Assembly (NCBI GenBank): GCA_002427505.1
Contig: DIRJ01000016.1
Coordinates: 148,261 to 178,013, forward strand
Length of the DNA stretch: 29,753 nt
Origin: Mageeibacillus sp. UBA5439
GTDB lineage: Bacteria; Bacillota; Clostridia; Saccharofermentanales; DTU023
Direction of reading: 5' to 3'
Shown: in pieces, positions 22,704-29,753 of the stretch
How positions within the stretch are numbered: the first letter of the stretch is position 1
How the letters are laid out: the number at the start of each line of letters is the position of its first letter
The notes under the pieces: generated by a model
Told to the model about the DNA's origin: nothing
Databases searched by the model: none
Seen by the model: the letters and a program-made list of their open reading frames with translations, nothing else
Program-made: the position numbers and the translations under genes

Positions 22704-24470
22704 CTATGCAATCAACTCAGACATCTCACTGCTGAGTTGATCCATTACCTTGTCGTAATTTGCTTTAACATCTTTTTCCGGTACATTCTTGAAGCGTGCA
22801 ATCGCTTCCCTTACCGGCAAGCTTATAATTTCAGAGTAATCAGCCTCACGTGCCAGAGCCTCTCTCGCCTCATAATAGAAGTTCATAATCAGGGAAAGCA
22901 TGCTGAATTGCTTGTGTAAAGAAGTAAAGGTATCCACCTCGTCAAAGGAGTTCTGGTGCAAAAAGTCCTCACGCAGGGAACGCGCAGCCTCCAGCTTGAG
23001 CTGGTCAGATTCTGACAGTGAATCCTGACCGACCAGGCGTACAATCTCCTCCAGTTCCGATTCATCCTGCAGCAGCGCCACAGCTTCAGTGCGCAGCTTT
23101 TTGAATTCCGGTGAAAGGCTTTCATTCATCCACTGATCAACTTTATCCTGGTAGAGTGAATAGCTGGTTAACCAGTTAATCGCCGGGAAGTGCCGGCGAT
23201 AAGCCAGATCTGAATCCAGACTCCAGAAAACCTGAACAATACGTAAAGTAGACTGAGCGACGGGGTCAGACAAGTCACCGCCCGGAGGCGATACTGCACC
23301 GATTGCGGTCAGGATGCCGGTCCGGTCTTCAGAGCCCAGGCAGCGAACCACGCCGGCTCTTTCGTAGAAGCTGGCCAGACGTGAACCCAGATAAGCAGGA
23401 TAACCTTCTTCACCCGGCATTTCCTCCAGACGGCCGGACATTTCACGCAGAGCCTCAGCCCAGCGGGAGGTAGAGTCAGCCATCAAGGATACAGACAGTC
23501 CCATATCGCGGAAATACTCGGCAATGGTTATACCTGTGTAGATAGAAGCCTCACGTGCTGCAACCGGCATGTCTGATGTGTTGGCGATCAGGATAGTGCG
23601 CTCCATCAAAGACTCTCCGGATTTGGGGTCCAGCAAATCAGGGAACTCGTTGAGAACATCGGTCATTTCGTTGCCGCGTTCACCGCAGCCGATGTAGACG
23701 ACAACATCTGCTTCAGCCCATTTGGCCAGCTGATGCTGAATAACGGTCTTGCCGCTGCCGAAAGGTCCCGGGACCATGGCGGTTCCGCCTTTGGCGACCG
23801 GGAAGAAAGTATCGATCGAACGCTGGCCGGTAATCAGGGGTTCCGTTGGAGCCAGTTTTTCTTTATAAGGTCTGCCGATGCGGACCGGCCAACGCTGCAT
23901 CATGGTGAGCTGGTGTTCCTCGCCCTGGTCATCCAGCAAAACAGCTACCGTATCCACCACAGTGTAGTCACCTGACTCTATTGATTTCAGCTTACCGGAC
24001 ATGTTGGGCGGAACCATCACCCGGTGCTGCAGAAGTTTGCCCTCCTGCACGGTGCCGATAACATCACCGCCGACAACCCGGTCGCCGGCCTGACGCAGAG
24101 CTTCAAATTTCCAGACTTTATCCCGTCTGAGAGCAGTGGCCGCAGAACCACGTTTGATGTTGCTGCCTTCCCTTTCAACCAGGACGTCCAGCGGACGTTG
24201 GATACCGTCAAAAATTCCGCCGATCAGGCCGGGGCCCAGTTCAACCGACAAAGGAGTTCCTCTGGATTTAACTACTTCACCAGGACCCAGGCCGGCAGTT
24301 TCTTCGTATACCTGAATGGATGCTTCATCACCATGCATCTCAATAATTTCGCCGATCAGATTAAGCTCGGACACGTCGACAACATCAAACATGTCAGCTT
24401 CCCGCATGCCTTTAGCAATGACCAGGGGTCCTGATACCTTGATGATCTCACCTTGAACTTCTTTATTCAT
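22704..24470 (-). CDS. ntpA: V-type ATPase subunit A (catalytic)
   Basis: Subunit A hydrolyses or makes ATP and drives rotation. The 588 residues have the N-terminal barrel, the non-homologous bulge region typical of V/A-type A subunits (about 110-185), and the P-loop GPFGSGKT at 235-242 with Lys241. GCGERGNEMTDVL holds the catalytic Glu region, and SRWAEALREMSGRLEEMPGE follows. The C-terminal helical domain ends MSSEMSELIA. The start follows AAAGGAGTCGTC. Length and motifs are standard. Confidence 0.98.
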   Translation of the reverse strand: MNKEVQGEIIKVSGPLVIAKGMREADMFDVVDVSELNLIGEIIEMHGDEASIQVYEETAGLGPGEVVKSRGTPLSVELGPGLIGGIFDGIQRPLDVLVEREGSNIKRGSAATALRRDKVWKFEALRQAGDRVVGGDVIGTVQEGKLLQHRVMVPPNMSGKLKSIESGDYTVVDTVAVLLDDQGEEHQLTMMQRWPVRIGRPYKEKLAPTEPLITGQRSIDTFFPVAKGGTAMVPGPFGSGKTVIQHQLAKWAEADVVVYIGCGERGNEMTDVLNEFPDLLDPKSGESLMERTILIANTSDMPVAAREASIYTGITIAEYFRDMGLSVSLMADSTSRWAEALREMSGRLEEMPGEEGYPAYLGSRLASFYERAGVVRCLGSEDRTGILTAIGAVSPPGGDLSDPVAQSTLRIVQVFWSLDSDLAYRRHFPAINWLTSYSLYQDKVDQWMNESLSPEFKKLRTEAVALLQDESELEEIVRLVGQDSLSESDQLKLEAARSLREDFLHQNSFDEVDTFTSLHKQFSMLSLIMNFYYEAREALAREADYSEIISLPVREAIARFKNVPEKDVKANYDKVMDQLSSEMSELIA

Positions 24471-24484
24471 GACGACTCCTTTAA

Positions 24485-24808
24485 TTATATGTGACTGAGC
24501 AGGTCAATGCCGGTAGCTCTGCGCACAGCTGTGCGCAGGGTATCGCGGCCTAAGCAGGCTTCCTCTTTGGCGGAAGGAATAATTACAAGGGAAGGAAGCC
24601 AGGTGTTGCGCCATTCTTCCATTTTTTCCTCGCCCAACTCGCGCGCCAGAGGTTCAGTTATGAAAATAATAGAGTAGCAATCTTCCTGCCACTGCTCCAG
24701 TATTTTATTGGCACGATTCTTATCTTCACATGCCATCACGGTCATGCCGAGAGCACGAAAACCAATAATACTGTCTAAATCACCGATTACTCCAACTTTG
24801 TTCTTCAT
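24485..24808 (-). CDS. ntpG: V-type ATPase subunit F (central stalk; E. hirae NtpG)
   Basis: This small Rossmann-like protein binds subunit D in the central stalk. The 107 residues begin MKNKVGVIGDLDSIIGFRAL, matching the family start, and carry SIIFITEPLAREL and LPSLVIIPSAKE. I chose the ATG at 24808; a GTG three codons upstream is possible, since the ribosome binding site (GAGAAG) is weak for both. The gene lies between C and A, its canonical position. Confidence 0.93.
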   Translation of the reverse strand: MKNKVGVIGDLDSIIGFRALGMTVMACEDKNRANKILEQWQEDCYSIIFITEPLARELGEEKMEEWRNTWLPSLVIIPSAKEEACLGRDTLRTAVRRATGIDLLSHI

Positions 24809-24833
24809 TAATTGCACTTCTCGCTTTATTCTC

Positions 24834-25874
24834 TTACCATAAATCGCGTCGCAGCGCGTTTCTTTGCTCAGGACTCAGGTGGTTGCGAATCGCAGCATCC
24901 ACAATGCGCAGATTTTTGATCTCATATTCCCGGGCCAGTACATAGGACAAAACAAGCTCAGGTCCGGACAGGACATGCCGGCCTTTTTCAATATGATCAA
25001 TCAAAATCTGATCACGGTCGCGGACAAAATTTGCTGCCTGACCGCCGCCGCTGTAATCCTCCGTATAGGCAGCCAGGTCCCGGTAAGGGGTGGCGTTTAA
25101 TACCCGGCTTATTTTTTCATTCTCTGCCTGGTACAGGCTCTGCCACAGCTCTTCGGAGATCAGACCTGACGGCAGCAGACTTTCTTTATAGAGAGTTTCC
25201 GAAAGCGAACGAGATCTGACGCGCAAAAGTGTTTCCAGATTGATCAGGTCCCGCTGTAAAGCAAAATAGCGGATAAACCAGCCGTTATTCAGCTGATCAG
25301 CCATTTTGGCTGCTAAGCGGTGTGCTATTTTGTCAAGAGCCCGGTCGATCGCCGCTGCTTCATAAGTATCGCTGTAGGCTTTTTCTCCGGCAGCTATTAA
25401 AGGAATGATCCAGCCGGGTCCGTCACTTCTGTCTCTGGTCCCGCAGATGAGTTCGTGCAGCTGTGCCGGATCGACCAAAGATGGCTGCAGCAGCAAATGG
25501 GACATTTCGTCCAGACTGCGCCGCTTATCTCTCTTAAGATTATCCTTGATCATGAATTTAAGGTTATGCACGTCAGAGAAAAGCAACAGAGCAAGCCGGT
25601 AGCCGTCTTGAGGAGCTACCTGCTCTAAAAGGCTGAAAGCTTCAACCCTCTCCTTCCGCAGAGCAGCATTGAACTCTTCCTGCGGATAGTGATGCTCCTG
25701 CATCAGGAGGCGCAGATCCTGCTCGTTATCAACAGCATAAAGACGGTCCAGTCCGCTTTTCCCGAAAAGATGTACTTCCAGGCTGCGAATTCTGCCGGCA
25801 GCATAGCCCCAGGAGCCGATCTTCTTATCTTTAACCGGCGGCAGAAGCAATGTCTCTGCAGCAAGCTCATTCAT
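24834..25874 (-). CDS. ntpC: V-type ATPase subunit C (rotor-stalk socket)
   Basis: Subunit C links the central stalk to the membrane ring. The 346-residue product is mostly helical. It begins with WGYAAGRIRSLEVHLFGKSG, contains DVHNLKFMIKDNLKRDKR and RDLINLETLLRVRSRSL, and ends EYEIKNLRIVDAAIRNHLSP, all features of the V/A-type C family. The ATG at 25874 overlaps the ntpE stop by eight bases and follows AAGGAGAGTCCG. A ten-codon upstream extension lies inside ntpE and is rejected. Confidence 0.94.
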   Translation of the reverse strand: MNELAAETLLLPPVKDKKIGSWGYAAGRIRSLEVHLFGKSGLDRLYAVDNEQDLRLLMQEHHYPQEEFNAALRKERVEAFSLLEQVAPQDGYRLALLLFSDVHNLKFMIKDNLKRDKRRSLDEMSHLLLQPSLVDPAQLHELICGTRDRSDGPGWIIPLIAAGEKAYSDTYEAAAIDRALDKIAHRLAAKMADQLNNGWFIRYFALQRDLINLETLLRVRSRSLSETLYKESLLPSGLISEELWQSLYQAENEKISRVLNATPYRDLAAYTEDYSGGGQAANFVRDRDQILIDHIEKGRHVLSGPELVLSYVLAREYEIKNLRIVDAAIRNHLSPEQRNALRRDLW

Positions 25875-26463
25875 CGGACTCTCCTTCGCCCCGGACCGCT
25901 TCAATCCGGTCTTGGGCCAGCTGGGTTAAACGCGGCATGTAATTATGAATAATAAGATCATAGGTCAGGTTATCTTCTATATTACCGTGTGCAACGATAA
26001 AACCCCCACGCATCTTACCGGGGCTGTCTGCCACAGTGAATCTACCTTGCGGCAGCCTTTTCAGCAGAGTTTCAGCCAGCTCCTGATCTCCTTCAGATAA
26101 AGTGATTTCACCTTCACTGATATGATGAGATTCAATCCAGCTGAGATAACGCTCGACCCGCTCTTCAGCCGAAGCATTCAGCAGTTTTTCCACAGCAAGG
26201 TCAATCGAGCGGCGCACATCCTTCTGGTTTGCAGCCAGATCACGTTTTCTCCGCTCGGAAGAGGCCAGGCTCTCAGCCCGTCTGAGCATTGCCTCGGCAT
26301 CTTCTTCCGCCTTTTTTCTGGAGTCTTCCAGAACCCGCTTACGCATGCTCCTGGCACTCTCCTGCTGTTCGCGCACGAAATCATCAGTTTCCGATTCAAT
26401 GCGGCTGACTTCAGCTTTGGCATCTTCGAGGATCTTATTTGTGATTCTCTCGATTCCTTCCAC
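25867..26463 (-). CDS. ntpE: V-type ATPase subunit E (peripheral stalk)
   Basis: Subunit E forms a coiled-coil peripheral stalk with the small subunit encoded first in the operon. The 198 residues start with a long charged helix (about 1-95, rich in Glu, Lys, Arg and Ala) beginning MEGIERITNKILEDAKAEVS. A globular C-terminal domain with KMRGGFIVAHGNIEDNLTYD follows, ending in RIEAVRGEGESDE. The start codon is GTG at 26463 after AAGGAGTACTTGC. Sequence conservation in this family is low; position and architecture support the call. Confidence 0.9.
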   Translation of the reverse strand: MEGIERITNKILEDAKAEVSRIESETDDFVREQQESARSMRKRVLEDSRKKAEEDAEAMLRRAESLASSERRKRDLAANQKDVRRSIDLAVEKLLNASAEERVERYLSWIESHHISEGEITLSEGDQELAETLLKRLPQGRFTVADSPGKMRGGFIVAHGNIEDNLTYDLIIHNYMPRLTQLAQDRIEAVRGEGESDE

Positions 26464-26493
26464 GCAAGTACTCCTTAATCGTTAAAGGGTCAA

Positions 26494-26973
26494 TTAAACT
26501 TGAACGCTAAACACTGCCAGAATAGTTGCCAGCAGCGCTAAAATAGCGTAGGTCTCAACCATAACTGCCAGTACAATGGCTTTACCGGATTCTTCCGGAC
26601 GCTTAGCTATAAGCGCAATACCCGCTTCCGAAACTTTACCCTGATAAATAGCTGACAGGTAACCAACAATAACAATAGGTAAAGCGGCAATCAGGAAACT
26701 CATACCTGCCTGCCAGCTGACATGGCTAGCACCGCCTAAGATGCCTGACTGACTCATAATCATGAACCAGCTTAAAAGACCATAGATACCCTGAGTGCCG
26801 GGCAAGGCCTGCAGAATCAGAACTTTACCGAATTTTGAAGGATCTTCGGCCAATACACCTGCCGCCGCTTCACCCGATGAGCCTACAGCTTTGGCGGAGC
26901 CGATACCGGGCACCAGTGCTGCTAAAGATGCTGCAAGAAAGGTCAGTAGCGTTCCGAGATTTTCCAATAACAT
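26494..26973 (-). CDS. ntpK: V-type ATPase membrane rotor subunit K (proteolipid), predicted Na+-binding
   Basis: K monomers form the ion-carrying ring. The 159 residues contain two related hairpins, four membrane helices in all, with GIGSAKAVG and GEAAAG in the first half. The Na+ ligands established for E. hirae NtpK (Leu61, Thr64, Gln65, Gln110, Glu139) all have counterparts: Leu57, Thr60 and Gln61 in ALPGTQGIYG, Gln111 in AIYQGKV and Glu140 in MVETYAIL. One carboxylate per four helices is the V-type arrangement. AGGAGGAAAAATA precedes the ATG, and the A+T-rich leader may favour the high expression a ring subunit needs. Confidence 0.97.
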   Translation of the reverse strand: MLLENLGTLLTFLAASLAALVPGIGSAKAVGSSGEAAAGVLAEDPSKFGKVLILQALPGTQGIYGLLSWFMIMSQSGILGGASHVSWQAGMSFLIAALPIVIVGYLSAIYQGKVSEAGIALIAKRPEESGKAIVLAVMVETYAILALLATILAVFSVQV

Positions 26974-27052
26974 TATTTTTCCTCCTAATTATCTGTATCT
27001 TATATTTTAATTTAATTACAAACAGTTACTCTATTGTTTACTGTCATAATGA

Positions 27053-29038
27053 TCATTTCTTTGCTTCCAGCCGGTCCGCCTTAATATCTACGTATTTGGT
27101 GTTGCGGCGCAGAGGAGCAAAGTATTCACCGGCTCCCTCAAAGAACTTGCCGAAGAATTCAACATACTGCAAACGCGCAGCGTGAACAAAGGCTGAGAGT
27201 CCGGACAGGGCAAGATTGAGAAGATGGCCGAAACCCCCTACCAGAATAAAAAGAAGCACTCTCACTATGCCGCTGCCGCTGGTAGCCAGAATATTTACAA
27301 CCTGAGCGATAACACTGGTGGCAAGAACCAGGGCCAGGATTCGTGAATAGGATAAAATATCACTCAAAAATCCGGTCAGATTGTTGTAGACATTCAGCAG
27401 GGCTTTGCCAATGCGGACGATAGGATTCCAGCTGCCTCCGTGACCGGCAAACAGCAGAATCAGAACTCCGCCGACGATTATCATCCACTTGGCAATCTCA
27501 CTAAGCAGTGCGCTGGTGGCAGCTGAGCTGACTAAGCCCAGCGAACCTGAGAGAAGCATAAGCACAGCTGAAATAATCAAATACCAGGGAACATTGCTGA
27601 CGATTCCACCAAAGAGATCACCTTTTAACTTGCTGTTATAGATATCAAGAGCCATGCCGGCAAAAAGATGAATCGTGCCAAAAAACATGCTGAAAATTAA
27701 TAATTTTATAGGATCGCCCATCGGGTCAAACCACAAAACGGGGAAATTTACTCTGCCATCTGTAGCAGCGGTCAGCAAATCACCAAAGAAGCCGCCGAAG
27801 ATAAAGCCCCAGATGATTGAAGAGACGGCTGACAGAGTAAGCATACGTGCCATCTGCCCCATCATGCCTTGCACTTTGGCCTTGAAAATCAGGTAGAGAC
27901 AGGCGAGAAGCAGGAGCAGGCCATAGCCGACATCTGACAGCATCATGCCGAAAATGATCATGTAAAAAGGTGCCATCACCGGCATCGGGTCCGCCTCTCC
28001 CGGACTGGGAGCGCCATACATCTCCAGCACGACGCTAAAGGGTTCCGTGAATTTATTATTTTTCAAAAGAATGGGGTATTCCTCTTCCGCTTCTGCGGGC
28101 CGGCAGGAACAGGCCACTTCAAAATTTTCGCTTAAAAACTGTTTGATACTTTCTGCCTTGTCAGCATCAACCCAGGCATGTAGATAAAAGGTATACTGGG
28201 TCGACAACAGGGAGCGATCTGCTGCTGCTTTATCTGAGCGCACCAGAAGCACATCGTGATAGAGCATCAGCTGTTCACGATGCTCTGCGACATCTTTCAT
28301 AATTTCAAGCTGACGGCTGATTTCTTCTTCAACATTTTTTGCCTGACTGTGAAGAAGTTCCAGCGATTTCTTCGCTGTGCCGGCCACGGCCTCTGTCGGC
28401 AAAGCCTTGAACTCATAGGCAGAAAGTCTGGCTCTGAGGTGGGGAGCATCTTCTTTCATTTCCACAATAGCTACTAAGGTGGCATTGCTTTCAGTACAGC
28501 CCAGATTGAAGATGGCAGCAGTCGACATTTCGTCGTTGATCTCTGCTATAAGGCTGTCCAGACTTCTCTGATCACGCAAGCTGCCGTAGATAATTTCGGT
28601 CAGCTCCGTTTCGCGCACATTGAGATCAATGGCTATATCTTCCCAGGCACTAAGCTCTGCCCGCCTTTGCTCAAGTGTATTCAGTTCAGCTCGCAGTTCG
28701 TTTTCTCTTTCCACTGCGGACTCGTATTTATGGAGCAGCTGACGACTCAGTTTCTCATCATCTTCAGACAGATTAAACTCAGTTTCCGAGACAGCAGGCT
28801 TAGCTGCGAACATGGCTTTTTTCTTGGGGAAACGCCGGTCGATGACTTCAATAGTGCGGACTAAACGGTTCCGCAAGTCGGCATTTTCAGCAAAGCCACT
28901 TGAAGCAGCACCACTATTACATGTGTCTGCATCTGTCTCGGTATCCGCTTCGATTACCTGAGCAGACCCTTGCTTCATCAAGGCTTCCAGAACAGCATCC
29001 CGTTCCTGCGACATGCCGATAATTGTCATGTAGCTCAT
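27053..29038 (-). CDS. ntpI: V-type ATPase subunit I (membrane stator, a-type)
   Basis: Subunit I holds the ion half-channels beside the K ring and anchors the peripheral stalks. In the 661 residues, roughly the first half is soluble with long coiled coils. The second half has about seven or eight membrane helices, starting near PFYMIIFGMMLSDVGYGLLL. The essential arginine lies in SYSRILALVLATS, near residue 566. GGFGHLLNLALSGLSAFVHA then forms the last helix region with the conserved His. The start is uncertain. I prefer ATG at 29038, one base after the ntpF stop, although there is no clear ribosome binding site; a TTG five codons earlier and an ATG three later are alternatives. Confidence 0.95.
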   Translation of the reverse strand: MSYMTIIGMSQERDAVLEALMKQGSAQVIEADTETDADTCNSGAASSGFAENADLRNRLVRTIEVIDRRFPKKKAMFAAKPAVSETEFNLSEDDEKLSRQLLHKYESAVERENELRAELNTLEQRRAELSAWEDIAIDLNVRETELTEIIYGSLRDQRSLDSLIAEINDEMSTAAIFNLGCTESNATLVAIVEMKEDAPHLRARLSAYEFKALPTEAVAGTAKKSLELLHSQAKNVEEEISRQLEIMKDVAEHREQLMLYHDVLLVRSDKAAADRSLLSTQYTFYLHAWVDADKAESIKQFLSENFEVACSCRPAEAEEEYPILLKNNKFTEPFSVVLEMYGAPSPGEADPMPVMAPFYMIIFGMMLSDVGYGLLLLLACLYLIFKAKVQGMMGQMARMLTLSAVSSIIWGFIFGGFFGDLLTAATDGRVNFPVLWFDPMGDPIKLLIFSMFFGTIHLFAGMALDIYNSKLKGDLFGGIVSNVPWYLIISAVLMLLSGSLGLVSSAATSALLSEIAKWMIIVGGVLILLFAGHGGSWNPIVRIGKALLNVYNNLTGFLSDILSYSRILALVLATSVIAQVVNILATSGSGIVRVLLFILVGGFGHLLNLALSGLSAFVHAARLQYVEFFGKFFEGAGEYFAPLRRNTKYVDIKADRLEAKK

Positions 29039-29039
29039 C

Positions 29040-29360
29040 TTAGAAGTTGCCAAGGAGTGTCACGATCCTTTCTGCCACCAGGTCTGCGGCCTGCTCCACA
29101 GATGCCTGATCTGCGTCGCCTTCTACTTCCTTAGCTTCATCATAAACATCAGCTAAAATATCGCGATATTTTGCTTCCGCTTCCTGCATAACTTCCTGGC
29201 GTTCAATCTGCGCATCCTTATATGCCTGATCAACAAAACTGTCCGCTTCCAGCCGGGCTTCTTTACGTCTTTCAGCTGAAGCCTCACGTGCTTCATCTCT
29301 TAGACATTTCGCTGCAGCTTCTGCGGCACGAATTTTAACGATGAAATCCTGATCTGCCAC
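29040..29360 (-). CDS. ntpF: V-type ATPase small peripheral-stalk subunit (G/H type; E. hirae NtpF)
   Basis: This small protein pairs with subunit E in the peripheral stalk. The 106 residues are one long Ala/Glu/Arg-rich helix, starting DFIVKIRAAEAAAKCLRDEA, with right-handed coiled-coil-like spacing and a hydrophobic end VAERIVTLLGNF. The start codon is GTG at 29360, behind AGGAGGG at a long spacing. The call rests on composition, length and first position before ntpI, the same as in E. hirae. Confidence 0.88.
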   Translation of the reverse strand: MADQDFIVKIRAAEAAAKCLRDEAREASAERRKEARLEADSFVDQAYKDAQIERQEVMQEAEAKYRDILADVYDEAKEVEGDADQASVEQAADLVAERIVTLLGNF

Positions 29361-29411
29361 GAAAATCAGTCCCTCCTGTCAATATCCTTGTTTGAACTCG
29401 AGTTGCTAATA

Positions 29412-29452
29412 ATTATACTCATATATTCTAATTATACTTATTTGAAAATAAG
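29412..29452 (-). promoter_or_regulatory. A+T-rich V-ATPase operon promoter region with palindrome
   Basis: Two perfect minus-strand TATAAT hexamers (29431-29436 and 29412-29417) lie within a short direct repeat of AATTATACT (plus strand). No convincing -35 is seen at 16-18 bases from either. The palindrome CTTATTT-GA-AAATAAG (29437-29452) abuts the upstream -10, where an operator would block polymerase. The rest of 29361-29658 shows nothing else clear apart from the plus-strand element at 29597. Confidence 0.4.
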
Positions 29453-29596
29453 CACCGTTAAATATATTATCATGAACTAAAGATCTGTGAAGTCTTTTTA
29501 CAAAATTTAGCAGAATACTCCAGTTACAGCTTACTTTTCTTGTCACATTGTATTAACAATCTTTCCGTAATCTTCAGCAGATTGAGAAATAATGTC

Positions 29597-29605
29597 TGAT
29601 ATACT
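29597..29605 (+). promoter_or_regulatory. extended -10 promoter for the zinc-ribbon gene
   Basis: TGA-TATACT on the plus strand forms an extended -10 about 55 bases before the ATG at 29659. No good -35 lies 17 bases upstream, which is tolerated in extended -10 promoters. The site is divergent from the V-ATPase promoter. Confidence 0.4.
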
Positions 29606-29658
29606 TTTTATTAGTCGCTTATCAGGCAGCCAAATTATTAGTTGAGGATGAGTTTTCA

Positions 29659-29753
29659 ATGGCAAGATATTGTTTTTATTGCGGGAAAGAGCTTGAAGAT
29701 AATGAAAAATGTTATTGTCGGGCCCGCACCAGAGCTGAATCTGCGGCCAGATC
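29659..29753 (+). CDS. N-terminus of a zinc-ribbon protein (cut by the window edge)
   Basis: Thirty-one codons are present. They start MARYCFYCGKELEDNEKCYC, with Cys5, Cys8, Cys18 and Cys20 in the pattern CxxCGxxL...CxC. Short N-terminal zinc ribbons of this kind precede membrane domains in many uncharacterised Firmicutes proteins. GAGGATGAG upstream may serve as ribosome binding site. It is the only plus-strand gene in the window and is divergent from the V-ATPase operon. The rest of the protein is outside the window, so its function cannot be stated. Confidence 0.7.
   Translation, partial: MARYCFYCGKELEDNEKCYCRARTRAESAAR

Noticed and set aside
29379..29384. TTGACA just upstream of ntpF on the minus strand as a -35 element
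   Set aside because: It overlaps the ribosome binding site region. A promoter there would start transcription inside ntpF, and no -10 follows.
1..29753. CRISPR arrays, insertion sequences, phage genes, tRNA or rRNA
   Set aside because: No regularly spaced repeats, transposase or integrase motifs, or cloverleaf-like sequence were seen. Nearly all of the window is dense housekeeping or catabolic coding sequence.

Overview
The window reads as a stretch of chromosome from an anaerobic, amino-acid-fermenting low-G+C Gram-positive bacterium (Clostridia-like), although base composition here is close to balanced. The reasons are the rpmG-secE-nusG-rplK-rplA order, strong GGAGG ribosome binding sites, a lipoprotein-type solute-binding protein, a V-type ATPase laid out like the Enterococcus hirae ntp operon, and the B12-dependent ornithine-degradation genes of the Stickland clostridia. 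I cannot name the genus. Almost every gene lies on the minus strand, so transcription runs from high to low coordinates. The only plus-strand gene is a truncated zinc-ribbon protein at the right edge.

Layout in order of transcription. (1) 29360-20579: nine V-type ATPase genes in the order F-I-K-E-C-G-A-B-D (E. hirae names). The membrane rotor subunit keeps all five sodium ligands known from E. hirae NtpK, so a Na+-translocating enzyme is predicted. (2) 20423-3121: an arginine and ornithine fermentation region. Arginine deiminase (arcA) ends at a clear terminator. Next come a livKHMGF-type amino-acid ABC importer, catabolic ornithine carbamoyltransferase (arcB) and carbamate kinase (arcC). The oxidative ornithine pathway follows: 2,4-diaminopentanoate dehydrogenase, 2-amino-4-ketopentanoate thiolase, ornithine 4,5-aminomutase S and E, a MutL/GlmL-type ASKHA ATPase, ornithine racemase, and finally an alanine racemase. 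(3) 2928-85: a small hisE-like gene, then a strong promoter and the rpmG-secE-nusG-rplK-rplA operon. The left edge may hold the start of an L10 leader.

How the genes work together: arginine is deiminated to citrulline and phosphorolysed to ornithine and carbamoyl phosphate, and carbamate kinase makes ATP from the latter. Ornithine is not exported (no ArcD antiporter is seen). It is racemised, rearranged, oxidised and thiolytically cleaved to acetyl-CoA and alanine. Alanine from this thiolase is described as the D-isomer, so the terminal alr probably converts it to L-alanine. The importer inside the cluster probably brings in arginine or ornithine.

The most unusual feature is that the diaminopentanoate dehydrogenase is one 457-residue chain whose last ~100 residues are the thiolase small subunit OrtA. 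Two consecutive pathway enzymes are thus fused. Other points worth a second look are: a hisE-like protein with conservative losses of its acidic metal ligands; a possible plus-strand small RNA between alr and hisE; overlapping alternative hairpins between livF and arcB and between nusG and rplK; and an acidic C-terminal tail on SecE. No insertion sequence, CRISPR array, tRNA or rRNA was seen. No gene-free stretch exceeds 300 bases. The longest, 29361-29658, holds divergent promoter elements.
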